Below are positions 16,388 through 25,544 of a DNA stretch of 64,000 bases, piece by piece. The stretch comes from Pedobacter sp. D749 (GTDB taxonomy: Bacteria; Bacteroidota; Bacteroidia; Sphingobacteriales; Sphingobacteriaceae). How positions within the stretch are numbered: position 1 is the stretch's first letter; every line of letters begins with the position of its first letter. The stretch is taken from NCBI RefSeq assembly GCF_019317285.1, contig NZ_CP079218.1:3596001-3660000 (forward strand), written 5' to 3'. Position numbers and translations under genes: made by a program. The notes beneath the pieces are model-generated. The model did no database searches and was not told the origin of the DNA. It was given only the letters and a program-made list of their open reading frames with translations.

Positions 16388-17575
16388 TTAAATCACACCC
16401 AATTCTTTACCTACTTTGGTAAATGCTGCGATTGCTTTATCTAAATGATGTTGCTCATGTCCGGCTGATAACTGTACACGTATCCTTGCTTTGCCCTGAG
16501 GTACCACCGGGTAAAAGAAACCAATTACATAAATTCCTTCTTCTAACATTTTAGCAGCAAATTGCTGCGCAATTTTAGCATCGTATAACATTACCGGAAC
16601 AATAGGATGGAAACCTGGTTTAATATCAAAACCGGCCTCGGTCATTTTCTCACGGAAATATTGAGTATTGCTTTCTAATTTATCTCTTAATGAGGTGGTT
16701 TCGCTCAACATATCCAATACTGCAATTGATGCACCTGCAATAGCCGGAGCAAGCGTATTAGAAAATAAGTAAGGACGTGAACGCTGACGTAACATGTCGA
16801 TAATTTCTTTCTTGCCAGAAGTAAAACCGCCTGATGCACCACCTAAAGCTTTACCTAAAGTACCTGTAATAATATCAATACGGTCCATCACATTGAAATG
16901 CTCGTGTGTTCCGCGGCCGTTTTTACCAATAAAACCTGTACAGTGCGATTCATCAATCATGATCAATGCCTCATATTTATCAGCTAAGTCTGCAATTTTA
17001 TCGAGCGGAGCAACAGATCCGTCCATAGAGAAAGCCCCATCGGTAACAATAATCCTGTGTCTGCAATCTTTGGCAGCGATTAATTGTTTTTCCAAATCTT
17101 CCATATCGGCATTTTTATAACGGAAACGTTGTGCTTTACACAAACGCACCCCATCAATAATGGATGCATGGTTTAACTCATCAGAAATAATGGCATCTTC
17201 GGCATTAAACAATGGTTCAAAAACTCCACCATTTGCATCAAATGCAGCAGCATATAAAATGGTATCTTCAGTACCTAAAAATTTGGAAATTTTAGCTTCC
17301 AGCGCTTTGTGCACATCTTGCGTTCCGCAGATAAAACGCACTGAAGACATTCCATAACCATGATCGTCGATTGCTTTTTTAGCTGCTTCTATCACCTTTG
17401 GGTGAGAAGAAAGGCCTAAATAATTATTTGCACAAAAGTTAACCACTTCAGCACCACCGCTTACTTTAATGTCGGCACCCTGAGGTGTAATAATTATACG
17501 TTCGCGTTTAAATAATCCAGCGTTTTCGATTTCTTCAAGTTCTTTTTGCAGAACAGGTTGTAATGTTTTATACAT
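16388..17575 (-). CDS. kbl: Glycine C-acetyltransferase (2-amino-3-ketobutyrate CoA ligase)
   Basis: A 395-residue PLP enzyme of the alpha-oxoamine synthase family. It cleaves 2-amino-3-ketobutyrate with CoA to glycine and acetyl-CoA, the second step of threonine breakdown. The Schiff-base lysine is in [15 protein letters not shown] (Lys242); [12 protein letters not shown] and [12 protein letters not shown] supply other cofactor contacts. The ATG at 17575 gives the usual family length and N-terminus; an upstream in-frame extension is rejected. The partner threonine dehydrogenase is encoded at 39516 on the same strand. A close relative, serine palmitoyltransferase or another oxoamine synthase, is a less likely alternative. 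Confidence 0.9.
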   Translation of the reverse strand: MYKTLQPVLQKELEEIENAGLFKRERIIITPQGADIKVSGGAEVVNFCANNYLGLSSHPKVIEAAKKAIDDHGYGMSSVRFICGTQDVHKALEAKISKFLGTEDTILYAAAFDANGGVFEPLFNAEDAIISDELNHASIIDGVRLCKAQRFRYKNADMEDLEKQLIAAKDCRHRIIVTDGAFSMDGSVAPLDKIADLADKYEALIMIDESHCTGFIGKNGRGTHEHFNVMDRIDIITGTLGKALGGASGGFTSGKKEIIDMLRQRSRPYLFSNTLAPAIAGASIAVLDMLSETTSLRDKLESNTQYFREKMTEAGFDIKPGFHPIVPVMLYDAKIAQQFAAKMLEEGIYVIGFFYPVVPQGKARIRVQLSAGHEQHHLDKAIAAFTKVGKELGVI

Positions 17576-17602
17576 GGCCTTTTGATATGGTTGATTTTGC
17601 CT

Positions 17603-17610
17603 CAAAGTTA
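17603..17610 (-). promoter_or_regulatory. -7 box for kbl
   Basis: Minus-strand TAACTTTG, a match to TAnnTTTG, 27 bases before the ATG at 17575. It supports that start over the longer reading frame, which would begin upstream of the promoter. Confidence 0.5.
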
Positions 17611-17826
17611 TAAAAAAAAGTCTTTTCAGACTCAAAAAGGCAATTTTACACCTACATTTTGCAGACAAAAGTTTTGACTGATCAAACGATCTATGCGCTT
17701 GTGTAATATTTATTTCTAAAAACCGCCTTTCCAGATTATTTTTTTTTCGATCTTAACAAACTTTAACATGTACCTGTGTGTATAGTGTTAAAGTTATTCG
17801 ATCTTTATAGCTTACTAATCTAACGT

Positions 17827-20274
17827 ATGATAAGAATTTGCGCGCTCCTGTTTTTTTGCGGCCTCACCAATTTTGTATTTGCACAACATTTTACAGTTAC
17901 TGGTATTATTAAAGATACGAACGGACAACCTGTTCCGTTTGCATCGGTTTATTTAAAAAGCACTACCTCGGGAACCTCTGCAAATATTGACGGAAAATAT
18001 TCGATTAAGCTGAAAAGCGGTGAGCATACCTTAAGTTTTAGAGCTGTAGGTTACAAACAGCAAGAGCATATTGTGAATGCATCGGCAGATCTTGTGCTTA
18101 ATGTAGCACTAACGGCAGAAAGTTATACTTTGGAAAATGTTAACATCAGGGCCAATGCCGAAGATCCTGCCTACTCCATTATCCGTAAGGCTATTAAAGA
18201 ACGAAAAGTACATTTAAATGAAGTGAAAGCATTTAGTTGTGATGTTTACATAAAAGGGGTACAACGGTTAAAGGGTGCACCGAAAAAATTCTTCGGACAG
18301 GATATACAGAAAATTTTAGAGCTGGATACCAACCGGAAAGGTATTATATACCTGTCAGAATCGCAGAGTAAGTTTAATTTCAGACGGCCAAATGATGTGC
18401 ATGAAGAAATGATCTCCTCAAAAGTTGCAGGTAGGAACAACTCATTCAGTTTTAACAAGGCATCGGATCTGATCATCAATTTTTACGATAACTACCTGCT
18501 CGAAAATAAATTAAGTTCAAGAGGATATATTTCACCAATTGCAGACAATGCGCTCTTCTATTATAAATATAAATTACTGGGCGAAAGCAAGGAAAACGGA
18601 GAAATCATCCATAAAATAGAAGTGATTCCCCGCCGTGAAAACGATCCTGTTTTTAGGGGGATTATCTATATTATTGACGATAGCTGGAGAATTTACAACA
18701 CAGATGTATACCTCACCAAAAACGCAGGTATTAACTTTATCGATACACTGAACATCAGCCAACAGTTTACCAAAGTTAATGAAGTTTACATGCCTACTGC
18801 TATTAATTTTCAATTTGCAGGTAATGTGCTGGGATTTAAAATAGCCGGTTATTATGTGGGAATTTATAGCAATTATAATCTGGATCCTAAATTCCCAAAA
18901 AACTTTTTCAGTGGAGAGATCTTAAAAGTTACTGAAATGGTTAACAAAAAAGATTCCGTTTACTGGAAAAATAACAGGCCTATCCCTTTAACGGAAGATG
19001 AAAAAATCAATTATGTAAAAAAAGACAGTATCGCGAAGCTAAAAGAATCAAAAAAATATCTTGATTCTCTTGAAAGAGAGAATAATAAATTTGGTATTGG
19101 TAAGCTTTTGCTTAGGGGAGTAAGTATTAATGACCGGTATGATAAGGAATATTGGCAGTTCGACCCGGTATTAAAAGCCATATTCTATAATACTGTAGAA
19201 GGATTTGCCATAAAATATGGTGTGACCTACAGAAAGGATTTTGAGAATAGAAGATCTTATTCTATTCGACCTGAATTGCGGTATGGTTTTGCCAACCAAA
19301 AACTTACCGGAAGTTTAACAGGAAGTTACTACTACAATCCGCTCAAGAGAGCAAGTGTAGGTGCATCTTTCGGAAACGGCATCTTTGATTTGAATAATTT
19401 AGGCTCAATGACACAGCTGGGTAACACCATCAACTCGTTATTTTATGAGAAAAACTTCGCCAAGTTTTACGAAAAAAGTTTTATCAATATTAATACCACC
19501 CGCGAACTGGCCTCTGGCCTGCAGGGAAGTGTGGCTGTAGATTACAACCGGAATAAAAGCCTCACCAATAACTCAACCTTTAAATTTATAGATGCGAAAG
19601 ACCGTGAATTTACTTCAAACAACCCTTTCAAGCCAACGGAAGACACACCGCTTTTCCCAACCTATAACGCTTTCAGCGCAACAGCAAGTTTAACCTATAC
19701 TTTCGGACAGAAATACATTACCCGTCCGGATGGTAAGTTTTACACGGAATCAAAATTCCCTAAAATTACGCTATTGTATAAAAAAGGATTTAATGGTGTA
19801 TTGAACAGCGATGTTGATTACGATTTCGTGAAGCTTGAGGTTTCTCAGGACAGGATCGGATTCGGATTATGGGGTTACACTTCATTTTTGGCAGGTGTGG
19901 GCAAATTTCTGAACAACAAACACATGTATTATCCTGATTTTAAACATTTCGCAGGTAACATCTCCACCATCTTCCCTCCCAATTTAAGGAAATTTCAATA
20001 TTTAGATTTTTATCAGTTCAGTACCAACCAACAATATTTTGAAGCCCATTTAGAGCATAATTTTGCGGGTTTCTTTATGAATAAAATTCCATTGTTGCGT
20101 AAAGCAAAACTTGAAGAATTTATCGGTGGCGGTTATTTATCTTCTCCTGAAAAAAGGAATTACAAAGAATTCTATTTCGGTATTCAACGTCTGGTATTGC
20201 GGGCAAGTTATGGCTTCGCTTACGATGGCGCAACCAAGTTAACGCAAGGATTTAGGATATCCTACGGTTTCTAG
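17827..20274 (+). CDS. DUF5686 outer-membrane protein with carboxypeptidase-regulatory-like domain
   Basis: An 815-residue protein with a signal peptide (1-20, ending FVFAQ). A CarboxypepD_reg-like beta-sandwich (about 22-105; GIIKDTNGQPVPFASVYLKS...SFRAVGYKQQEH) is followed by a long region matching the DUF5686 architecture and ending in many alternating-hydrophobic strands. The C-terminus ...RISYGF ends in an aromatic residue, as outer-membrane barrels do. It is probably anchored in the outer membrane. Its role is unknown, although the N-terminal domain is the one also found at the start of SusC receptors. The 250-base gap upstream shows no clear -7 box. Confidence 0.8.
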   Translation: MIRICALLFFCGLTNFVFAQHFTVTGIIKDTNGQPVPFASVYLKSTTSGTSANIDGKYSIKLKSGEHTLSFRAVGYKQQEHIVNASADLVLNVALTAESYTLENVNIRANAEDPAYSIIRKAIKERKVHLNEVKAFSCDVYIKGVQRLKGAPKKFFGQDIQKILELDTNRKGIIYLSESQSKFNFRRPNDVHEEMISSKVAGRNNSFSFNKASDLIINFYDNYLLENKLSSRGYISPIADNALFYYKYKLLGESKENGEIIHKIEVIPRRENDPVFRGIIYIIDDSWRIYNTDVYLTKNAGINFIDTLNISQQFTKVNEVYMPTAINFQFAGNVLGFKIAGYYVGIYSNYNLDPKFPKNFFSGEILKVTEMVNKKDSVYWKNNRPIPLTEDEKINYVKKDSIAKLKESKKYLDSLERENNKFGIGKLLLRGVSINDRYDKEYWQFDPVLKAIFYNTVEGFAIKYGVTYRKDFENRRSYSIRPELRYGFANQKLTGSLTGSYYYNPLKRASVGASFGNGIFDLNNLGSMTQLGNTINSLFYEKNFAKFYEKSFININTTRELASGLQGSVAVDYNRNKSLTNNSTFKFIDAKDREFTSNNPFKPTEDTPLFPTYNAFSATASLTYTFGQKYITRPDGKFYTESKFPKITLLYKKGFNGVLNSDVDYDFVKLEVSQDRIGFGLWGYTSFLAGVGKFLNNKHMYYPDFKHFAGNISTIFPPNLRKFQYLDFYQFSTNQQYFEAHLEHNFAGFFMNKIPLLRKAKLEEFIGGGYLSSPEKRNYKEFYFGIQRLVLRASYGFAYDGATKLTQGFRISYGF

Positions 20275-20275
20275 A

Positions 20276-20339
20276 ATGGAAAATGTTTGATGTAAGATGG
20301 ATGATGGCAGGCAACACACATCCATCTTACATTTTCCAT
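20276..20339 (+). terminator. Long hairpin after the DUF5686 gene
   Basis: ATGTAAGATGGATG (20290-20303) pairs perfectly with 20319-20332, and ATGGAAA (20276-20282) with 20333-20339, giving 21 base pairs around a small bulge. The following sequence is T-rich. The arms are made of repeated ATGTAAGATGG-type words. Confidence 0.65.
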
Positions 20340-20362
20340 TTTTACATCTTACATAATTCCCT

Positions 20363-20370
20363 TATCTTTG
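20363..20370 (+). promoter_or_regulatory. -7 box for trhO
   Basis: TATCTTTG, a full match to TAnnTTTG, 40 bases upstream of the trhO ATG. Confidence 0.55.
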
Positions 20371-20410
20371 CACCGCTTTAAACGCCGTTTGCAACGGTAT
20401 CAACAGCGTT

Positions 20411-21349
20411 ATGAAAAAATATCAGACACTACTTTACTATTGCTATAGTTACATAGCAGAGGCAGAACAATTTGCTGCCGATCATCTTAAATTTTGTAAA
20501 TCGTTAGATTTAGTCGGGCGTATTATCGTTGCCGACGAAGGTTTAAACGGTACCGTTTCTGGAACTGCTGAAGCCTGTAAAGCCTATATGGAAGCTATAC
20601 ATGCTGATGAAAGATTTGCCAAAACTGAATTTAAAATCGATAACGTTGAGGAACCTTCTTTCCTTAAGATGCACTGCCGTTACAAATCGGAAATTGTACA
20701 TTCTGGTTTAAGGGATACTTCGATTATTAATCCGAACAAACAAACGGGTAAACATTTAGAGCCGGTAGATTTCATGAAAATGAAAGATGATGAGGATGTA
20801 ATTATCCTTGATGTGCGTTCTAATTATGAGCATAACCTTGGTAAGTTTAAGAATGCAGTAACGTTGGATATTGAGAATTTCCGCGATTTCCCTGAGCAGA
20901 TTAACCAGCTTGCCCAATATAAAGACAAAAAAATATTAACTTATTGTACCGGAGGCATTAAATGCGAAAAAGCTTCGGCTTTGCTTTTACACCATGGCTT
21001 TAATGATGTTTATCAATTGCATGGTGGCATTATCAAGTACGGGAAAGAAGCTGGTGGAAAGGATTTTGAAGGCAAATGTTATGTTTTCGACAACCGTATC
21101 GCTGTTGACGTAAACGAAGTAAACCCTACTATTGTTTCGGTTTGCTATAATTGTGGCAAAACCACACCAAAAATGATCAACTGTGCCAATCCTGAGTGTA
21201 ACGAGCACATTACCCAATGCGATGAATGCGGTAACGAACTTCAGGGCTGTTGCTCAACAGCATGCACTACGAACCCACGTAAACGTCCTTATGATGGTAC
21301 AGGTTATTATGTGAAGGTTCCGCAGCCGGTAGCGGTGAAAATCGGTTAA
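20411..21349 (+). CDS. trhO: tRNA uridine(34) hydroxylase, rhodanese-type
   Basis: A 312-residue TrhO (YceA) protein. It makes 5-hydroxyuridine at tRNA position 34 in an oxygen-dependent way. The N-terminal acylphosphatase-like domain (about 1-95; VADEGLNGTVSGT) precedes a rhodanese domain with DVRSNYEHNLG and the catalytic Cys179 in LTYCTGGIKCEKA. The C-terminal Cys-rich region (VCYNCGKTTPKMINCANPEC ... CDECG ... CCSTAC) looks like a zinc-binding ribbon, as in longer family members. Cytoplasmic. The last codons and stop are part of a 58-base tandem repeat that continues into the intergenic DNA. Confidence 0.92.
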   Translation: MKKYQTLLYYCYSYIAEAEQFAADHLKFCKSLDLVGRIIVADEGLNGTVSGTAEACKAYMEAIHADERFAKTEFKIDNVEEPSFLKMHCRYKSEIVHSGLRDTSIINPNKQTGKHLEPVDFMKMKDDEDVIILDVRSNYEHNLGKFKNAVTLDIENFRDFPEQINQLAQYKDKKILTYCTGGIKCEKASALLLHHGFNDVYQLHGGIIKYGKEAGGKDFEGKCYVFDNRIAVDVNEVNPTIVSVCYNCGKTTPKMINCANPECNEHITQCDECGNELQGCCSTACTTNPRKRPYDGTGYYVKVPQPVAVKIG

Positions 21350-21457
21350 TGGTTCATAGTTTTATTGTTGATAGCCTATAGCCATAGTTAATTATTCTAT
21401 CGGTTAATGATCCATAGTTTTATGGTTGATAGCCTATAGCCATATTTACTATTGGTT
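21341..21457 (+). repeat. Two-copy 58-base tandem repeat overlapping the trhO stop codon
   Basis: Copy 1 (from about 21343) begins CGGTTAATGGTTCATAGTTT and includes the trhO stop. Copy 2 (from 21401) begins CGGTTAATGATCCATAGTTT. Both continue with a GTTGATAGCCTATAGCCATA run. The repeat unit thus starts in coding sequence. From 21458 to 21564 the DNA is AT-rich with no recognised feature. Confidence 0.7.
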
Positions 21458-21564
21458 CATGGCCCGTGCTTTGTAGCCAAGAGTAATTAAACTTAGCTAA
21501 AATTCAAATAATTATAAGCCATAATATTGAGGGAGATGATTATATTTATTTCAAATTCAATGAT

Positions 21565-21916
21565 ATGGCTTTCAAATTTGAAGAACTAAAAGTTTGGCAA
21601 ATCTCATTAAATCTCAGTAAACGAAATAGACATTATTGCTAAAAACTTCCCACGGATAGAGCTATTCAGTCTCTCCAATCAAATTAAAAAAGCAGCAGAT
21701 TCAGTAAACCTTAATATTGCTGAGGGCTGCATGGGCCAGTCAAAAGCTGAGTTCAAAAGATTTCTAACCTATTCTGTCCGATCTGGATTAGAGGTCGTGA
21801 GTTGTCTTTTTATGGCTTCATCAAGAAATTATATCACGGAATCCGAATTTAAAAGGTTATACATGGAATACGAGCAGCTTTGTAAAATGATTTCGAAGTT
21901 GAAAACTTCTCTTTAA
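21565..21916 (+). pseudogene. Frameshifted four-helix bundle protein (23S rRNA intervening-sequence type)
   Basis: Translation from the ATG at 21565 gives MAFKFEELKVWQISLNLS and then meets a stop at 21640. Moving one base at about 21616 opens a frame that continues NEIDIIAKNFPRIELFSLS, NQIKKAADSVNLNIAEG and FKRFLTYSVRSGLEVV to the stop at 21916. The joined product, about 117 residues, is a typical small four-helix bundle protein of the S23/IVP family found in 23S rRNA intervening sequences and near many Bacteroidota genes. A one-base insertion (or two-base deletion) broke it. A sequencing error is possible. Confidence 0.75.
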
Positions 21917-22007
21917 GAAAGGTAATTTATTTTTGGTTGATGGTCAGATAGCCACATTTTATAAACTCAGCACACTCAAAGCATTTCCAGCTAAGTCATG
22001 AACAACT

Positions 22008-22217
22008 TGCCTAAGCAATTTGGCTATTAACCATGAACTAAAAAACCATCAACCTTATAGGGAGCCTCGGGCTAAACTTAGCCATTGGCCTAAAAAATTT
22101 GGCAAACCATCAACTAAAAAACCATCAGCCTCAGAGGGCCATCAAACCCCGAGCTAAACTTAACCATTGGCCTAAGCAATTTGGCTATCAACCATGAACT
22201 AAAAAACCATCAACCCC
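22008..22217 (+). repeat. 2.6 copies of an ~80-base tandem repeat upstream of the PUL regulator
   Basis: Copies begin at 22008, 22086 and 22168 (the last partial). Each holds CCTAAGCAATTTGGC or a variant, then AACCATGAACTAAAAAACC / CATCAACC words; the first two end CTAAACTTA(G/A)CCAT. The block ends 57 bases before the regulator ATG. It is not a CRISPR: the copies are contiguous and imperfect, with no unique spacers. Confidence 0.7.
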
Positions 22218-22274
22218 AGGCAATCATTTAACTCTCTCCTATATTAAACAATTTTTCACTTACTTTGCGTAATA

Positions 22275-25178
22275 ATGGCTTTATCGAGTAACCATTTTAT
22301 GCTAAACTATTTCCGTTTTTTATTACTGCTTTCCTGTTTTACTATAAGCGCCTATGCATCAGAAATTAAAAGCATTGGTGTACCCTATATCGAAAATTAT
22401 CCTAAAGCTGTTTATTCATCAGGGAACCAGAACTGGAGTATAGCAAAAGATAAAAATGGGGTAATGTACTTCGGCAATGCGGAAGGATTGTTAACTTTCG
22501 ATGGCCGTTACTGGCAGAAATACCAGTTGCCTAACCGGCAGATTGTAAGATCAGTCGCGACAGATAACAAGGGAAGAATTTATACAGGCAGTTTTGGTGA
22601 ATTTGGTTTCTGGGCGATTAAAAACAATAAATTAGGCTACAACTCACTCATCAATTTATTGCCAAAAGGCATTAAAATAAATGACGAGGTATGGAAAATT
22701 TATGTAGATCAAGACCGGGTCATCTTTCAGTCTTTCTCCAAAATCTTTATTTATAAAAACAATAAAATCGAAGTGGTAAAATCGCCATCTTCTTTTTTGT
22801 TTTTACATAAAGTACGTAATAAGTATCTTATTGAAGTGCTTGAAAAAGGTTTATTCGAACTGGTTGGCAATAAATTAATCCACATTCCGAATAGCGAAAA
22901 GCTGGGTAAAGAGGGCATTCTGTCCATCCTGCCCTATAAAACTGATGGTCTTATTATCGGCACCAGTAAAAACGGCCTATTTACTTACGACGGGAAAGAT
23001 TTTGCGCCTTTAAATACTTCAGCCAACAGCTATTTAAAAACCTATCAGCTCAATAACGGAGTAAGTTTACTCGGCAAATATTTTGCTTATGGCACCATCC
23101 TCAACGGATTAATTATTATCGATGAAAATGGAAGGGTGGTACAACGCATTAACAAATCGAGCGGTTTACAAAACAATACGGTTTTAAGTTTATACGCCGA
23201 TAATGAACAAAACCTCTGGACCGGGCTTGATAATGGAATCGACAGGATAGAACTCAACTCTCCCCTATATTTCTATTTTGATAAAACCGGTCAGTTTGGA
23301 ACGGTATACTCCAGCATTATTTTTAACAACAAAATTTACCTTGGCACCAATCAGGGTTTATTTTACAGTGAGTGGTCGCCTGATAATCTCCTGCCCTTTA
23401 ATTTTAGGTTGATCCCAAATTCGCAGGGACAAGTTTGGGAACTGACCATTATTGATAATGAACTGATTTGCGGGCACAATAGCGGTACATTCAAAGTGAA
23501 TGGTGATCAAATTAACTGGTTATCCAGATCTCCTGGCGGATGGACAATCAAAAAGCTAAACTCCAACCCAAATTACCTCGTTCAAGGTACCTATACCGGA
23601 CTTTCGCTCTTTACAGAATCTCCGGGTTCAGGATTAAAATTTGCAACAAAAATTGCAGGATTTGATGCACCATCGAGATATGTAGAGCAAGATAATAAAG
23701 GTGATATCTGGGTAGCGCATGCCTATAAGGGTTTATACAAATTGAGTTTAAGTCAAAATTACAGCAACGCAACCAGTATTAAATATTTCGACGAAAAGAA
23801 TGGTCTGCCTGGCAATTACAACATTAATATATTCAATTTAGAAAACAAAATTGTCTTTTCTTCTGATGCGGGCTTTTATACTTATGATGAATTAAGCGAT
23901 AAATTTACCAAGTACGCCGCACTGAATAAAGAACTCGGTTCATTTCAATCGTCCAATAAAATTATCAATGCTGGCGGCAAAAAATATTGGTTTATCAATC
24001 ACGGCAAAACAGCACTGGTTAATTTTAGCGAACCGGGCAAGGTGGAGATCGATTCTAATCAATTCAGTATTCTGGATGGCCGCATGGTACAATATTATGA
24101 AAACATCAGCCGCATCAGTAATTCTATTTACCTGATTAGCGTAGATGATGGTTTTGTGATTTATAATCCAACTGCGCAGCTCAATATGCAGAAGCAAAAA
24201 CTTCCTGCCGTTCTGATCAGGCGTATAGAAGATATTACCGATAAATTTTCGCTCATTAGCGAGGCCGGAAACAGTGAGGAAGCAACTGAGATCCAGAACA
24301 GCCGTAACAATATCCGTATTTCTTACGCACTGCCCTATTACAGACAGGCTAAGGTTAAATACCAGATTTATCTTGAAGGTTACTCCCGTACCTGGTCTGA
24401 CTGGAGTTATGCCACCCAAAAAGATTTCACCAATTTAAGTGCCGGAAACTATGTTTTCAAGGTTAGGGCAAAGATAGATGACAGTACGGTGAGCGAAGAA
24501 ACCATTTATAAGTTTACCATTTTGCGCCCATGGTACCTGAATAACTGGGCCATACTGCTTTATGCCATCCTTTTTGTGATCGTATTGATTATGGGCAAGA
24601 AAATTTACGAAAGGAAGCTGCAAAGGGATAGTCAGAAAATAAGCGAGCGCCTGCAGGCTGAGCAGGAAGAAATATTAAGGCAGGAAGCAGAAACTAGTGA
24701 GAAACAGATCATCAAACTTCAAACAGAAAAACTTCAGGCCGAACTGGCTTCAAAAAACAGGGAACTGGCCAATTCTGCCATGACATTAGTCTATAAAAAT
24801 GAGCTGCTCCAAAAACTGAGCGACGAGATTACTAAGTTAAAGGATGAAAATGGCAAGAAACTTTCTGACGATCAAACCCGAAAAATTCAGAAAGTAATCA
24901 ATGATGGCATGAACGATGAGCGCGATTGGCATCTATTCGAAAATAGCTTTAACGAGGCACATGAAAGTTTCTTCAAGAAATTAAAAGCACAGCATCCTGA
25001 TCTTGTTCCAAACGATTTAAAGCTATGCGCCTATCTTAGGATGAACATGAGCAGTAAAGAAATGTCGTCGTTATTGAACATCAGTTTACGTGGGGTAGAA
25101 ATTCGCCGTTATCGTCTCCGTAAAAAGCTCGAAGTACCTCATGATAAAAACTTAACCGAGTTTCTGATGGAACTTTAA
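22275..25178 (+). CDS. Membrane-anchored Y_Y_Y/propeller sensor with C-terminal HTH regulator
   Basis: A 967-residue one-component regulator. After a signal peptide or anchor (about 10-30) comes a two-component-regulator-type beta-propeller (about 45-640; repeated SIAKDKNGVMYFGNAEGLLTF-like blades), then a triple-tyrosine (Y_Y_Y) domain (about 680-745), a membrane helix (about 757-777; NWAILLYAILFVIVLI) and a long coiled coil (785-870). The C-terminal DNA-binding domain has PNDLKLCAYLRMNMSSKEMS and VEIRRYRLRKKL, of LuxR-like character. No histidine kinase or receiver is present, so ligand binding in the periplasm is probably passed straight to DNA. It sits directly before SusC/SusD and likely controls that locus. 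A second ATG at 22299 is also possible. Confidence 0.85.
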   Translation: MALSSNHFMLNYFRFLLLLSCFTISAYASEIKSIGVPYIENYPKAVYSSGNQNWSIAKDKNGVMYFGNAEGLLTFDGRYWQKYQLPNRQIVRSVATDNKGRIYTGSFGEFGFWAIKNNKLGYNSLINLLPKGIKINDEVWKIYVDQDRVIFQSFSKIFIYKNNKIEVVKSPSSFLFLHKVRNKYLIEVLEKGLFELVGNKLIHIPNSEKLGKEGILSILPYKTDGLIIGTSKNGLFTYDGKDFAPLNTSANSYLKTYQLNNGVSLLGKYFAYGTILNGLIIIDENGRVVQRINKSSGLQNNTVLSLYADNEQNLWTGLDNGIDRIELNSPLYFYFDKTGQFGTVYSSIIFNNKIYLGTNQGLFYSEWSPDNLLPFNFRLIPNSQGQVWELTIIDNELICGHNSGTFKVNGDQINWLSRSPGGWTIKKLNSNPNYLVQGTYTGLSLFTESPGSGLKFATKIAGFDAPSRYVEQDNKGDIWVAHAYKGLYKLSLSQNYSNATSIKYFDEKNGLPGNYNINIFNLENKIVFSSDAGFYTYDELSDKFTKYAALNKELGSFQSSNKIINAGGKKYWFINHGKTALVNFSEPGKVEIDSNQFSILDGRMVQYYENISRISNSIYLISVDDGFVIYNPTAQLNMQKQKLPAVLIRRIEDITDKFSLISEAGNSEEATEIQNSRNNIRISYALPYYRQAKVKYQIYLEGYSRTWSDWSYATQKDFTNLSAGNYVFKVRAKIDDSTVSEETIYKFTILRPWYLNNWAILLYAILFVIVLIMGKKIYERKLQRDSQKISERLQAEQEEILRQEAETSEKQIIKLQTEKLQAELASKNRELANSAMTLVYKNELLQKLSDEITKLKDENGKKLSDDQTRKIQKVINDGMNDERDWHLFENSFNEAHESFFKKLKAQHPDLVPNDLKLCAYLRMNMSSKEMSSLLNISLRGVEIRRYRLRKKLEVPHDKNLTEFLMEL

Positions 25179-25544
25179 TATGACATCAAGAAACAGATTT
25201 TAAAAATCAAAAATATTCAATAACTATCCTTGGGAACGTTTGCATAAAAAATGGTTTTGAATCTTTTTCCCGTTATATGATTAAATAACCACTACATCAT
25301 TACCTCTCATACGCAATTTTTAAACCCCACAAAATACTTAGTGTTAATTGTACACTTGTGTGTATATTAATATTATGTTAAAATCCAAAAAAAATGCGTT
25401 TTTGGCCTAAAATCGCATTTGGTTTAATGAATTGAGATACCCCACAAACCTGTATGATGTATTAATGTAGAGGTAAAAACACTTGCACATCAGCAAAAAC
25501 AACCTCACATTTAACTAACAATTAAACTAAATTTATAATAAAGC
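25179..25544 (+). promoter_or_regulatory. PUL control region upstream of susC
   Basis: A 366-base gap that must hold the SusC/D promoter. An inverted repeat, AAATGCG (25392-25398) and CGCATTT (25414-25420), with a 15-base spacer is a candidate operator for the upstream regulator. GTGTTAATTGTACACTTGTG (25342-25361) also has partial dyad symmetry. I could not place a convincing TAnnTTTG box. Confidence 0.35.

Noticed and set aside
17576..17668. N-terminal extension of Kbl
   Set aside because: It lies upstream of, and across, the -7 box at 17603-17610, and family length fits the ATG at 17575.
22008..22217. Possible CRISPR array
   Set aside because: Repeat units are contiguous, imperfect and about 80 bases long with no unique spacers, and no cas genes are present.
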